DNA of 64,000 bases from Diabrotica undecimpunctata. Its lineage: Eukaryota > Arthropoda > Insecta > Coleoptera > Chrysomelidae. The notes below the pieces were generated by a model. The model was not told the DNA's origin. It did no database searches and saw nothing but the letters and a program-made list of their open reading frames with translations. The stretch is from the NCBI RefSeq assembly GCF_040954645.1, contig NC_092806.1, forward strand, positions 149,200,429-149,264,428, read 5' to 3'. The translations under genes were made by a program, and so were the position numbers. Of the stretch, positions 49,840 to 62,281 are shown in pieces (the stretch's first letter is position 1; each line of letters starts with the position of its first letter).

Positions 49840-52285
49840 ATTGGCTTCATAGCCCATGGTAGGTCTTGGCCTGCTAAAGGATAAGTCTCCATTCTCTCCT
49901 ATTCTTCGCCTTGGCTTTCCAGTTTCGTACTCCCAACATTCTTAAGTCTTCTTCCACCTGATCCTTAAATCGTGCTCTGTGTCTGCCACTCCTTCTCACT
50001 CCATCTATTCTTTGGTTATAAATATGTTTTGGCGGCTCCATCTCATTCATTCTCTCTATGTGACCTAACCACCGCAGCCGGTTTATTTTGATGGACCTAA
50101 TATCAGGTTTGTCATACAGGCGGTAAAGCTCGAAATTATAACGTCTGCGCCATAATCCGCCCTGCTGTACTCCTCCATACATATGCCGGAGGATTTTACG
50201 CTCAAAGCATCTTAAACGTTCTTTGTCATCGTCCATGTTTCCGACGGGTAGGTGAAGATGAGCTTGATAAAAGTTCTGTATATCACTAGTTTCGTTCTTT
50301 TTGTAACTAGGCTTGTTGTTAAAAATTGTTTTAATCCATAATAGGCTCTATTTGCCAGATATATCCTGTCTGTTTCTGCACTTACTGCATTATTCTGATT
50401 AATTTGTGAGCCTAGGTATATAAACTCTCTTACTCCTTCGAAAGTATATGTTCCGATCATTAGATCTCCGGGTTTTGCTGCTTGTATATAATTTGATACT
50501 TTCATATACTTCGTCTTACTAGTGTTAACCTCTAGTCCCATTCTTTTTGTTGCTGCTTCAAGCGCCTTGAATTATTCAACCACGTCAGCCTTTCTTCTTG
50601 CAATAATGTCGATGTCATCGGCATACGCTAGTAATTGTACGCTGCGATTAATAATAGTTCCTCTGGTTGTTATTCCAGATTTTCTTTTCGATTTCTCTAG
50701 TGCAATATTAAATAGAAGGCATGATAGGCTGTCTCCTTGTCTAAGTCCTATCTGAGACTGGAACGTTCTAACTTTACACTCGACTCTTGAGGGGGTCACT
50801 TTCACCAATTTTACTAAGTGTACTGGTATGCTGAATTCTATCAAGGCCTTGTAAAGTGCGTTTCTTTCAACACTATCATAGGCACATCTAAAATCAACAA
50901 ACAAGTGATGAGTATCAATGCCATACTCATATGTTTTTCCAGAGCTTGCCTTAGAAGGAATATTTGATCGGTCGTTGATCTTTCTTTACGAAACCCACAA
51001 TGATATTTACCTATTATGTCTTCACAATATCCCGATAGTCGGTCGTAAAGAATATTCGTGTTACGTTTAGGAGGGTTATTCCTCTGTAGTTGTCACATAT
51101 TGTTTGATCTCCTTTCTTGTGGATAGGTACAATTATACCTACATTTCAGTCTTCTGGCAACTTTATTTGCTTCCAGATCAGTTCTACCAGTCTACATATA
51201 CAGTATGTCAGGTTTTTTTTTCATGCTTTAAAAGTTCTGAAGGAATGCCATCTGCCCCAGGAGCTTTGTTTTCTTTCAATTTTTGAATAGCTTGGATGAC
51301 TTCTACCGTTGGGATGTTATCTTTCTCTCTTTTGTCATCAATGTTCTCGAGTTGGATTTCGTGGAGCCCTGTCTCACCTCTTATATTTAGCCTTTCCCCG
51401 AAGTTTTCTGCCCACCTTTCTAGTATCTGGTCCTGAACACCAATGATCTCCCCTGTTCTATTTCTAACGATTGATAATCTTGGTTTGAATTCTTTGCTGT
51501 TGTGGTTAATCCTCTTGTAGAACTTTCGCGTTTCTGCTCGTGCCTTATAGCTCTCTAGTTCTTTTAGTTGTCTCTCTATATGCTCTTTCTTCTTTTTTTA
51601 AGTATTCGTTTTTCTTCTCGTCTCAGCTGCCTATACTATTCCTCTGTTTGTCTCGTTCGTCGCCCTTGGAGTCTTCTATATGCCTGATTTTTTCTTTGCG
51701 TTGCTTGTGCACATTCCTCATTGTACCAGTCTGACCTTAATTTTTTACGTTTTTGCTTTCCGATAACTTCAGTTATAATAATAATAATAATAATAAAGGT
51801 CTTTATTTTTCCTTCAAATTCATACAATACACAAAATATATAATTTATATATGCATAAAATACAATAAGAAAGAAAAAATGCCGAAGATCAGTTGGTGCT
51901 GATTTCAAGAAATCAGTACCTCTGCTTTTCATCTTAAGCAAGAGAGAAAAAAAAATATATAATATATTTTTTTGCATGTTATGTAACAATCAATTAAAAA
52001 CCATAACCAATAGAAACATTTAACATTTAAATACCTTTTCCAATATGGCTCTACACTGCGTCCAATAGTTGTTAATATCTTCAACTATAACATCCGTGCA
52101 GCCTTCCAGCTTGCTTTCGAGACTTTCCTCGAATCTCTTCGCTATCTCAGGGTTCTTCAACGCTTCTACTTTAAACCTTTCCTCGTTAACTCCTTTTTCT
52201 TTCTTTGCATTGGAGATTCTAGCTCTCTATCACGTCACTGAAGTGTCTTGCATCAACCACATGGTCGATTTGGTTTACTGTTTAC
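49840..52285 (-). pseudogene. LINE ORF2: endonuclease end, RT and C-terminus
   Basis: From the right on the minus strand: NQIDHVVDARHFSDVI (endonuclease end), KKEKGVNEERFKVEALKNPE, the nested insert, KRKKLRSDWYNEECAQATQR, KNQAYRRLQGRRTR, MFVDFRCAYDSVERNALYKA (RT palm), IGLRQGDSLSCLLFNIALEK, LLAYADDIDIIARRK (catalytic YADD), GLEVNTSKTKYM, FIYLGSQI, ANRAYYGLKQFL, IYRTFIKLIFTYPSETWTM, CFERKILRHMYGG and INRLRWLGHIERMNEMEP. Most of the protein reads cleanly with a few stops and frameshifts (e.g. near 50560 and 50910-51630). Confidence 0.9.
51773..52035 (-). mobile_element. Nested retroelement 3' fragment with (TAA)n tail
   Basis: It interrupts the LINE linker between EEVIGKQKRKK and NYWTQCRAILEKV. 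On the minus strand it ends in AATAAAGACC-type sequence followed by (TTA)n/(TAA)n at 51774-51798. A TAA-repeat 3' end is typical of I-type LINEs. Only about 260 bases are present and no protein motif is readable. Confidence 0.65.
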
Positions 52286-52309
52286 TGTCGACAAATCTAC
52301 TAACTATTA

Positions 52310-54630
52310 TTTCTACAAATTTTCTCCAGATGACATACCAATTATATTCTAAAATTGGAACTGGTGAAAAATCAAAATTCATTAAAAAACTGGGTAAAAG
52401 TAAAGGTTTATTATAATATTTAACAATTACAGGTTTGCTGTACAGAACAATATATCGAAACTAATAACTTTTCAGTTTACTAATGAATTTAGAATTAAAC
52501 CTAAATCATAAAATAACAATTTGACGTTTCATCTTTCAGATCCGACTTTCATTGTAGAATTTTTCAAATTAAACAATCTTTCTTTTTCTTTGTAGCGGAA
52601 ACATACCAAAATAATTATTCTCATAATTTATTCTTCCTCTTTTACTTAAAAATTTAAACATTTTATTAAATCTGTCGATATCAAAAGCAAGTAATTAGTT
52701 TTTTAGCACAACCACGGCAGAGAGCATATGATTACACAATAAACCATGAAGAATACCAGAAAAACTCATAGTATACTATCAATTTTTTATCCAAAGTAAC
52801 AAATTAAGACAAATTCTTGATTTAAAAAGATTTCTGCCTACTATTTGAAAGCATAACATTAAATACAAAGTTATTTTATAATTAGGGTTTATTCCTGAAG
52901 ATATTTGATCAATTGGGACAGTTTCAGAATATTGTTTGGAAAAATAAAAATGTAGGTTAAAGATACAATAAATACATAATTTACTATTAGTCCATACTAA
53001 ATTAAGAAAACATGCCAAAATTTCAGTGCTTCAATGGAAATATATTTGTAATAAGGTAGGATATGAGTATAAAGTAACTTGGAGATCATGTCTACCATTT
53101 ACATAAGTATATAATTGAGGAATAAAAATCCTGCTGAACATACAAAATTACAGAGATCCCAGAGTTGAAAGTGATGACTACATGATCTATGCAACGATAA
53201 GATTTAGTTCACCAATACTAAATAAAATAAACTTCCATTGAATGAATGAGTTGCGCCAAATGTATGCAACTTTCAATTCACTCACTGATTTTATTCTCAA
53301 GAACATAGAGGAATATATTTTTAAACAATGATAGCATATGTATATATACGTCTATGCTCAAGAGTATATTTGTCTCTAGCTTGCTTATAGAAATTTTCGC
53401 TCAAAAAAAAAAACCAATGGCCAAAAACTAAGGATTATTTAGAAGCAAAATTGAGAAATAATTAGAAGAAAATTCAGAAATTATTGAGAGTATGTGTTCA
53501 GACACAAAGAGATCAATAAAAGTAGCAGCAGAAATATTAACAAGAAAGAAAGAGACGGAAAAAAGAAAAACAACACATTTTATTAACACAATATAGAAAT
53601 ATACTGTAGAAATCAAAATACAAGGTTAACTTAATAGCGAAATGTACAAAATAAGGAACAAAATTTCAAAATATGAACATATTTTATTCAAAATCTAATG
53701 TGGACACCTAACTGGAAAATTAATATATTACATGTAACTATTTATACAATGGTAAGCAAAAAATATGTGTAGTTTCTTCATTCCATATACATTTTGATAG
53801 CTTGGTGATAACATCATTATTATCTTGTTCTTATGTTTTTAGCAAAGAAGAAAACTGTTACGCACATACATTTCCTGAATGTCATTGCGAAAAGTCCTGT
53901 ATTAGGTATGTGATTTATTGCACTGTTACCAAGTAATACAGGAAAAATATTAATGAAACTCATGTTTGACAGCTAGATTTTGTGCTACTGTATTACACCA
54001 CTAAGCCACCAGTGTATTAACCTACGCAGTTTTATTATTGTACTTTTATTTAATAACATTATTATATATCTAAAATTGTGTTTATAACACTGAATATCAG
54101 TCAAACAAACCTAAAATTACTTCAAAAGTTTTAAAAATAAATATAAAACCCATTAAGACATCTATAACACATATTTGTGAACAAAAATATATTTTACAGA
54201 AAACTTGCATATAGATGTAGATATATGAAAAATCAAAAAATGATAAATATAATTGTATGACAACTGTTACTTTCAGGATTTCAAGAATCTGTTTTTAGGT
54301 CTCTCTTTTGTCATTACAGCATTTGGCCAAAAGAGGCCTTTTTATCACAAATTAGTCTCAGCCATTGTTTTCGTACTGTTTGTTTTAAACAATTTACATT
54401 ACTAACTAACCTAACCTAACATATTAGGTTGTAAACAACAAGAGTAGTGTAGCCAGCTATCAACTATTACACCTCATTTCATCATCAGATACAACTGATT
54501 TAACAAATTCTGAGAAAATAACAAAGAAAGAACTACAAAGTTGAAGAAATCAAGCTAATATAAAAAATCAAATTCAGAAAACTGATGCTTAGTTAAAAAA
54601 ATAAATATAACATAAATATTTTTATGACGT
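52310..54630. other. No supported gene; NRBF2 3' flank
   Basis: AT-rich. It ends at the NRBF2 stop codon, so its right part should hold the 3' UTR. At 54411-54432 a short CCTAACCTAAC/TTAGG-like inverted word is too short to call telomeric. Other open frames are unrecognised. Confidence 0.4.
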
Positions 54631-57135
54631 TTAATTGTTATTAACAGTGCTACTCTTAATGAGGCTTAGAAAGTCAAAGTTAGGCATCTCTAGAGGAGCT
54701 AGCTGAGGTAAATTCCTGCTTTCATTAACAATGTCTGGACTCAATTCACTGCATGGTGAGTAAATATATGGGGATGTTCCTCCTGAAGAATCAGTTACAA
54801 CTTTTAAACTTGAGTTATTCTTCGTTTGTTGAGCTAAAACATTAAAAAAAGTACTTATATTAGTAAATGATAATTGGCAGAAGAAATCTGAGCACCTAGT
54901 AAAAATTAGTTTATTCTCGCTTTGACAATAACTGCTTTTTTCTGGTTTGCTTTTATATTTTTCTAATATATCTTCTTAAAAGTACATTTTTCTATACTTG
55001 GCACCTTCTAATATAAAATTTTAAATGAAATAAATACACCATTCCTACCTTTTTGTTTTTCTCCTTCAAGTACCCTAATTGTAGCTCTTAGTTTCTCAAT
55101 CTCTCTATTTCTATCATCTAATTGTATTAGAAGACATTTGACAGAATCTCTCAGTTGTCCACTGAGTACTTTCAGTTCTTCAATGATCTGAGAATCATCT
55201 TTTGGATGTTTGTTACCAATTACTTGAGTTGTTTCTTTTTCTAGTTTCTCTTCGTTGTCACTGGTTGAGTATGATTTTATGCTGTCATTATCACTGCCAC
55301 CTCTCTTGCCTGTAAATAAAAAGAGAAATTATACACAGTAATTTATTTATTAATTTTCCAGGATTGCAATCGGTAAGCCGGAACGCCTCAAAAATGTCAA
55401 ATTTTTTGTGGACTTAGCCGAAAAAGTGAAAAAAAACCTCAAATTTTAATGTTTTCTTTGCTTTAAACTAGTAAAAGTGCCCAAATAATCAAAAATACAG
55501 AAAAAATAACAAAAAAGGTAGTATGAATAAAAAAAAAATTACATAAAAAGCCAAGAAAAGTATATATACATGTCTTAATAAAAAAAACGTAACTAAAACA
55601 TATTAAATCTCACTGTTTTTTACTGTTAAATTATGAAAAAATGGGTAAAATTGTTTAAAATAATCAAGATTTTTAATATTTCAAAACAATATGGCGGCCA
55701 TGCGCAAGAAGTTAAATTTTATGTACTTTTGACATTGTTGCCAGTTTTAACCTTTAAAAGATCTAAAAATTTCATGAAAATTACCTTAATTAAAACAGGT
55801 GGATACAATCTTAATAACCACGTGCAAAACGAGTTAACCATCGTCTTATTTTATTATTTAAAATGTAAACCAAAAAACCAAATCTAACCTAACACTGGTA
55901 AAAAAAAGCAGTAATATAAATAAATAAAATGTTATAATATAATTAAAAATCAAAATTTTTATATTTCATAGGAAAACATGAAATTAAAACTAAACCAACG
56001 TAACCAAATCTAACCTAACGCTGCTAAAAAAGCAGTAATAAGAATAAAATTTTATCAAAATTTTTATTGTTCATAAGAAAACGTGATAATAAACGTATAG
56101 TAACGTAACCAAATCTAAACTGACCCTTGTAAAAAAGCTATACTTTTCAGTTAAAAGTAGGTAATAATTTATTCGTTTTAAGTTTTAGGTAAATTTTTAT
56201 TTTTCATTAGAAAACATAATTTTGAATAACTATGGCAACACTGGTTAAAATTACCCTTCTTGATCATAAGAAACAGTTGTCATTCCTGTCATTTCTTGTT
56301 GTTTCATGGTAAATAATGGCGGTGGCTTTTAAAAATCGGGCATATTTTAAATCGGAATTATATAAAAAAGAACGCTTTGCACCGAATAAAAATCATTGCA
56401 CAATCATTAGTAAGTGAAGGAGAATTCATTGATATAAATTTCATCTCCGTAGACACGGTTCCGGTTTATTAAACTAGTACCTTGCAATCATGCATGCTTG
56501 CAAATCAAATATCAAATCTAACTGAAGGTAAATAAATACCTCAGTACACCTCTAACTTCACACAAGATAAGATCTGGTCTGCTGACACTGTTTAACCAAG
56601 AAAAATAAATTTTTTCAGAGCTAGTATTGAACAAGTTTCAAATTACACTTGCCTAGATAGTCGATTAAAGAATCATGCACTTCAATAGTCCTGTATATAG
56701 CAGCTTCTAGACCTTCTCCATTCTCTGGATCATTACTAGGAACAGAAATCCTTCTTTTCTGTAATTGGGCTAACTTCTTATGATTCTCGATCTGTGATTG
56801 AGCTTTTTTCATCTGTACAAAATCAATTTGTTTTTTGTGATATTCTTTTTGAAGCTTTAATGATTCCAAAGACCTCGCATTTTCTGTTAAGTTTAAACTA
56901 TCTTCTAAAAGTTGAATAGCTTGTTTATGGCATTCTATACAGTCTTCATACTTTTTTTGTCTCAGTAATGCTTCGGCTCTCCTTTGTTGTTGGTGTGCCT
57001 AAAAATCGCAAAAGATTTAATACTGGATAAGAGAATATGTTTATGTTTGTAAACATATCGATTCCAAGTTCTGACCTATTTACCTTATTTTAAGGGAATA
57101 CTCACTTTGTTTAGAGAAGAATTTTCCATTCTCAT
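54631..57135 (-). CDS. NRBF2: Nuclear receptor-binding factor 2 orthologue, complete, 4 exons
   Basis: Exons (minus strand) are 57135-57106, 56998-56653, 55309-55049 and 54833-54631, total 840 bases, 279 residues (human 287). The start MRMENSSLNK has a second in-frame Met at 57129. Exon 2 opens with AHQQQRRAEALL, matching the N-terminal MIT domain (about residues 10-90; YEDCIECHKQAI is its second helix). Exon 3 encodes a charged coiled coil (IEELKVLSGQLRDSV...REIEKLRATIRVLEGE, about 155-205). The C-terminus has LPQLAPLEMPNFDF, the family's short conserved tail. In animals NRBF2 binds ATG14 and VPS15 and tunes the class III PI3-kinase complex of autophagy. Intron 2 (56652-55310) begins GCAAGT, a GC-AG intron; introns 1 (107 bp) and 3 (215 bp) are GT-AG. 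Confidence 0.95.
55876..56235. repeat. Degenerate tandem repeat in NRBF2 intron 2, three units
   Basis: Units begin AACCAAATCTAA at 55876, 56002 and 56107 and share a middle AAAAAGC block and an end like TTCATAGGAAAACAT. Lengths are about 126, 105 and 130 bases because of internal indels. Confidence 0.75.
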
Positions 57136-57139
57136 TTAG

Positions 57140-57700
57140 AAATTTTTAAAATTATTTTTTAATGATTTGGTAAACAATGACTTTATACAATAGATTATAA
57201 ACAATCTATAATATTATTAAAACACTATAAATTTGTTGTGAAGGTTATGAATAATTACGCTTACGCACACTCTTTCCACAAATTGTGCTGATGATGCTGA
57301 CGAATTGCTGGTCCCATTCAAATGACAATGACAACAGACAGTATTCTCTCGTTTCATGTTCTGTTTTTCAATAAAAATGATGTAAAAGGTCTACAGGAAA
57401 TTTTAAGTGACAGCAATATTCCTAAACAGTGGTTTCAATGAGATAGATAAAGATGCCAAAAACTACCAAAACGTACTAGATCTAACATAACATTTCTGTT
57501 CCATCTAGCGGGGGATTATCAAAAATTAATATTACAGTGTTCTTTCTTTTATGTTACAGTTTTCTATTATAGAAAAATTGTCTAGGAATATTATATACAA
57601 TAAATTCCTTGGATAAATTGAAAAAATATAAATAAAATATCCCATTGCTCCCTAAGAACTAGTCACCAAATTTTACAAAAGTTAAATATATATTTAAATT
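57140..57700. other. NRBF2 5' flank
   Basis: Sequence upstream of the start codon, presumably including 5' UTR and promoter. No clear core-promoter word can be singled out. Confidence 0.4.
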
Positions 57701-59375
57701 CTTAAAACTTAATTTAAAAAGTCTACAAACGCTAAAGACCCCATGATAAAGTCAATCCAGTACTTATAGCAAAGAATATAGACGCATGGTATTGTTAGGT
57801 TCATCTGTAAAAACCTGAGAGAAGAATAACGATAAACATTCCGAAGATTCGTTATTCGAAGAACATAAAGACTCGTCAGCTTTTTGAAGTAATGATATGA
57901 AGACTTTAGAAGATAAAGATGTGCGAATGTACCGATAAACTTTTTTACTATTACCACATGCTATGATAGATTCTTCAAATGTTCAAAATGTTCAAATTGT
58001 TCTTAACTTTAGCAAAGATTGTTTGACTCGGTTAGAAAAAATACGGTGGGCGAGAAAATCATCAAGAGAACCAGTAAGTTTATATCATCGTCAAAGCTTT
58101 CGTGTATGTATGTCGAATTAAATATGTAGCTGAGAGGTTAATCCAAGATTTTAGTCGATTTCGAGAAAAGAGTCCCACATTGACGATGCATCAGAGTGAT
58201 TAAAAAAATAGACTGGCAGTTTAACTGGGATAAAACTGAATTTACATTCAAGAAATCAGTAGTGGCATACGTTACGAAATTATTTTTGCAAGGCGGTGTT
58301 AAACTAAATTGAATGTAAGCAGTAACAAGCGAGTGGTCAGAAAGACCCACAGGAGAGGACACTTTAAGTGTAGAAACTAATTCATCGTCATTTGTGAAAA
58401 ATAAGTCTAAAATTGAAGGATTATTGTTGGCTCTAAACCTTGTAGGTTCAGTTATCAGTTGTAATAAATTTGAATTCATGATAAAGTTTTTAAACAAATT
58501 TTGGGAATTGATAGTATCAGTTTTGTAAATAATGAGCCAGTTAATCTCCGAAAAATTTAAATCTCCAACAACAATGAGATTTTCAGGGGATGATAATTCC
58601 TCAAGTTTGTCAATAAGCATATTGTCCTAAGTACCTAAGTACCTACTGTATCCAGAGGTCGGTATATGCAAACTATATTAAATATGAAAGAGTTATTAGT
58701 AATGAGTAAGTGGATAATTTCTATACCGAGTACGTCTATTGTTTTATTACTGATGGAAAAAGTATTGGTAATTTGAACCTCTATCTCTAGTAAATATAGT
58801 AAAATTAATTATCAATGTTTACAATAGCATCGGCTATAGAAGAATTAAGCCACGTTTTTGTTAGCAGAATAATGTGAAGTTATAAAAGTTGAATAGTACT
58901 TATAAATTCATTAAATTTGAACAAAAGAGAGTTTAGATTCGTATAAATAAGAAGCGAATCCGTAAATTTTGGTACAGAAGAATTATGAACGTAATTTCAT
59001 TATCTTTGGACAGCCATTGACATATTTAATCGTAATGTCATTTTCTCCATTATTTTTACAATGAGTACTGAGTTTCAAGCTCAGTACGAAGTTCCTTTAA
59101 ACGAAGTTGTGCTGCATAGATCTTATCATCAATAACAGAATAAGTTTCAGTAGATTTGTTTTCCAAAAGTTTATTTTTGTTCCAAAAGAATTTTTTGAAT
59201 GAGATGTTCAGAACTCATTATCACTTTTTTCATGCGGGGATAACGTTTATTTTGATTTAGTTTACCGACTCTATAAAATGTAACAGGACTTTCTTGACAT
59301 CCAATGACTTCTGTGGCTAAATTTATTTTATTCTTATCATGATCTTTTTTATGTTGTGCGTCTCCTGTAGGTTCA
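57700..59375 (-). pseudogene. CR1/Jockey-type LINE: ORF1 end and endonuclease
   Basis: From the right on the minus strand: VTFYRVGKLNQNKRYPRMKK and VIMSSEHLIQKILLEQK (end of an ORF1 protein), a linker, then the APE endonuclease: NLNSLL.KFNEFISTI, TKTWLNSSIADAIVNI, FNIVCIYRPLDTV, NLIVVGDLNFSEINW (GDLN motif) and FRANNNPSILDLFFTN with VGLSDHSLVTAYI (SDH motif). The first catalytic Glu of the LTETW motif is Lys (LTKTW). A 3' piece at 57957-57709 resembles the ORF2 C-terminal SLYVLRI...TIPCVYIL block, so most of the RT is deleted. Stops and frameshifts present. Confidence 0.8.
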
Positions 59376-60480
59376 GGGATGCCTGCAGAGAAGTTGCAGC
59401 AAGATCCAAACCGCCGAGAAGAGAATTTAGTATACAAGAGAGAGGTTCAGCAGCTCTAGTGATCTGAGAATGATAAATGAGATGTTTTGGTTGAATAAGT
59501 AGTTGGTAGACTGGATTTTGTGGATTGGCTGATAAGCTAGCTGCATATGACAAAAGAAGATGTCTCCTTAACCAGAGTGGCGGTTCGTTAGCTTCACAGT
59601 CCATGCTTTGAGCTGGGCTAGATCTGAAGATACCTAAACAGATCCTAAGATCCGTATTGTGTACGAATTAAAGAACTTTCAGATGTGACTTGGAGGCAGA
59701 CATATAGACAAAACTACCATAGTCTATTGTGGAACGGAAATGTGCTAGATTTTTTAGGATATTAATATTTTTTAATCGGTTGCCTTTCCTTTCATGCATG
59801 TGTGTATTCCAAGTAAGTCTGGAGTCGAAGGTCAGTCCTAAGACTTTACGATGATCAATAACCTCTAGTAATACTCCGTTGTATGTCAAAGTTGGATTAT
59901 CTTTTGTCGTTTTGCTGCTAAATTTCATGATTTTAGTTTTTTGAGATGAGAAGGAAAGCCCAATATGTCTCGACCACCTTTCTATATTATCAATGGCTGT
60001 CTACATTAGTCGACAGGTTATTTTGATATTGTTTCCTCTGCAAAAGAGTACAAGGTCATCAGTATATAATGCGTATTTAACTGGGAGATGAATACTTTTG
60101 CCTACATCATTAAATGCCCAACTGAACAAAGTTGTGCTTATAACAGAACCTTGTGGTACTCCATTATGTTGAATACGAGTAGATAGAATAACTTTGAACG
60201 TTCTATCATCCAAAAAATTCTGCACAAAGTAGATTATATTTCCACTAAGTCCACATTGTTGAAGATTTTGGAGTATTACAGATTTTTGAACAATGTCAAA
60301 GGTTCCTTCTACATTAAAAAAGGCTGCTAATAAATCTTGTTTAGGTACAGGCCATAGATTCGAAAATATGTGATTGTGAAATTACCAAATTATCTGCTGT
60401 AGAACGATGTGATCTAAAACCGGATAGAAGAGTCTTTTAAATGTAGAAATAAACGTATTTTAAACCGAAATTATGGTCAG
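59376..60480 (-). pseudogene. I-type LINE reverse transcriptase remnant
   Basis: Minus strand: FLDDRTFKVILSTRIQHNG, VPQGSVISTTLFSWAFND (RT motif), YALYTDDLVLFCRGNN (YxDD catalytic box), LSFSSQKTKIMKFSSKT, LEVIDHRKVLGLTFDSRLTW, HMHERKGNRLKNI, IDYGSFVYMSASKSHLKVL and MDCEANEPPLWLRRHLLLSY. The last block precedes RNase H in I-type LINEs and parallels the EPPLTLRRQY block at 37.3 kb. It is cut at 59376 by the CR1/Jockey-type LINE. Frameshifts at about 59640, 59935 and 59998. Confidence 0.85.
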
Positions 60481-60484
60481 TTCT

Positions 60485-61100
60485 AATTAAAGATAGTAAA
60501 TATATTTGCTTATTTAAAAAAATCGTATACCGTGTCCTCCTAACATCGGCTTTGGACATCTACAAAACTTACATGCAGTTAAGAGGTACTAAAACCTCTT
60601 TCACGTCGTGTTTACTCTTCCAATTATTATCCTAAGAAAAAAGTCAAAACGCGTAACAAAAGAGATTAATCTCGCTACTCACTTTTGACATTCGTCTTTT
60701 GTTGAGCGTTAATGTATTAACACAAAAACGCTTTTCTTCTGCCATCGTCCGTTATAATCGTGTACATAACAAATGAATATCGCGGACCAGCGGATGACTG
60801 ATGCTCTTTTACCTGTTAACGGGTTAATGGGATACCGAAACGTCTTCATATTATCGGTAAGTAATGATGATTATGTATATTTATCAAGAGATTACTAAAT
60901 TAGTGCAGAAGAAAATTAAAATTCTAATGATTCGATTTTTTAAATTATTTATTCAAAATGTTAATGTCATTATATCTAAGTATCCCAAAATATCTATTTT
61001 TATGGCCTTCTGATTTGTTGGTGACTTTTTCATTAAATCCTTCGTCTTTGTATTATGTATTTATTTATTTAGTTTCCAATACATGCTTTTTCTTTTTAAT
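60485..61100. other. No supported feature
   Basis: AT-rich sequence between the LINEs and the pogo-type element. Confidence 0.4.
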
Positions 61101-61109
61101 TGTTTATAT

Positions 61110-61345
61110 TTAAGGTGACTTACCTTGTTGCTTAGCGGAAGGAGAGGTAATATCGCGCGGCTAAGCAAAAACATCCAAGAAATTTACATTTTATACAATA
61201 AACAGTTGAGTAAGGATGTTATAAGAATTAAAAAATATAAAATACATATTACTAAAACATTACGCAAAACGTGCTTTTCGTGGTACTGCCCCACCCGATG
61301 GGGTAATATCGCTTAGCTAATGGGGCAATATCGTGCGTGTTATTC
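61110..61345. repeat. Terminal/subterminal repeats of the pogo-type element
   Basis: GGTAATATCGC words recur at about 61148, 61301 and (as GGGCAATATCG) 61323, and TTGCTTAGC/GCTAAGCAA form a 9-bp inverted pair (61129-61168). Such clustered motifs are typical of the ends of pogo/Tigger transposons. The matching right end lies outside the window. Confidence 0.5.
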
Positions 61346-61909
61346 GAGCTGGAAAAGTAACAAAAAATAAAAATAATTAAAGAAATTTTTATTAAACTAA
61401 GAAAGAATCAATATATTATCAAATATCAGATTTTTCAAATATTGTATTAAAATAAACGTCGTTTTGATAGCTCTGCTTTCTTAATATTTTCTTTGCACCC
61501 ATCGCATTGAAAACCTTCAGCTGACTTCTCACCATTACAAACTGCATGTACCCATAATCCTCACCAAATGCAGCGATACCAAAGTTCCTTGCTTTTTATT
61601 TTCAAATTCATAGCATACGATGCATACTTCAGTGGCTCAAGGAGGATTGTGATATTGTTCGATTTCACAGAGATTCGAATGACCACTATCTGACAAATTT
61701 ATTTCTATGGATGAGTTAGAATCATCTTCATCTTCAATACGTCCTTTCTTTTTCGCAATATTATTATTTTTAGCAATATTACCTTTTCGTTTAAATTGTT
61801 GTACTTTTATACTACCATTCTGCTCTCTCCCCGCTTGCTTTTCAGATTTCACATTTCGCTTAGCTATTTGTCTAGAAGAGTATCCTTTACTGCTGTAGCA
61901 GACCAAATT

Positions 61910-62209
61910 TCTGATTGCAGTTTCTTTGTTTTTGTAGTAGACTTTTTTAAATAGATTCTTTGAGATAGTAGCTACATGTGATGCTTACAATGAACACCTG
62001 AATAAGAAGGTAAAGGACCTGTTGAGTTATAAACATACGATGACCTTTATATAACACATAAAGCCATCAGAAAACGAGGAGAATGTCTATGTTCAATCTA
62101 GAACTCGCTGGTTTTCTCCCTTTCATGTTGGGTATGTATATTACCATAGAAAATAAAAGCAAGAGGACTATAATTATGACACTTTATTTAAAAAGTAAAA
62201 TCAATACAC

Positions 62210-62281
<72 letters not shown>

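Larger units (their letters stand above)
49803..52307 (-). mobile_element. 5'-truncated LINE with exact 21-bp target-site duplication
   Basis: GTCGACAAATCTACTAACTA plus T at 49803-49823 is repeated exactly at 52287-52307. Between them, on the minus strand, runs a LINE ending at a (GAT)n tail beside the left duplication (49824-49840). The intact duplication makes this one of the younger insertions in the window. A second retroelement fragment is nested in it at 51773-52035. Confidence 0.93.

Noticed and set aside
54405..54435. CCTAACCTAAC/TTAGG words, also at 14256-14267 and 55886-56020
   Set aside because: Only two or three units each; too short to be interstitial telomeric arrays.
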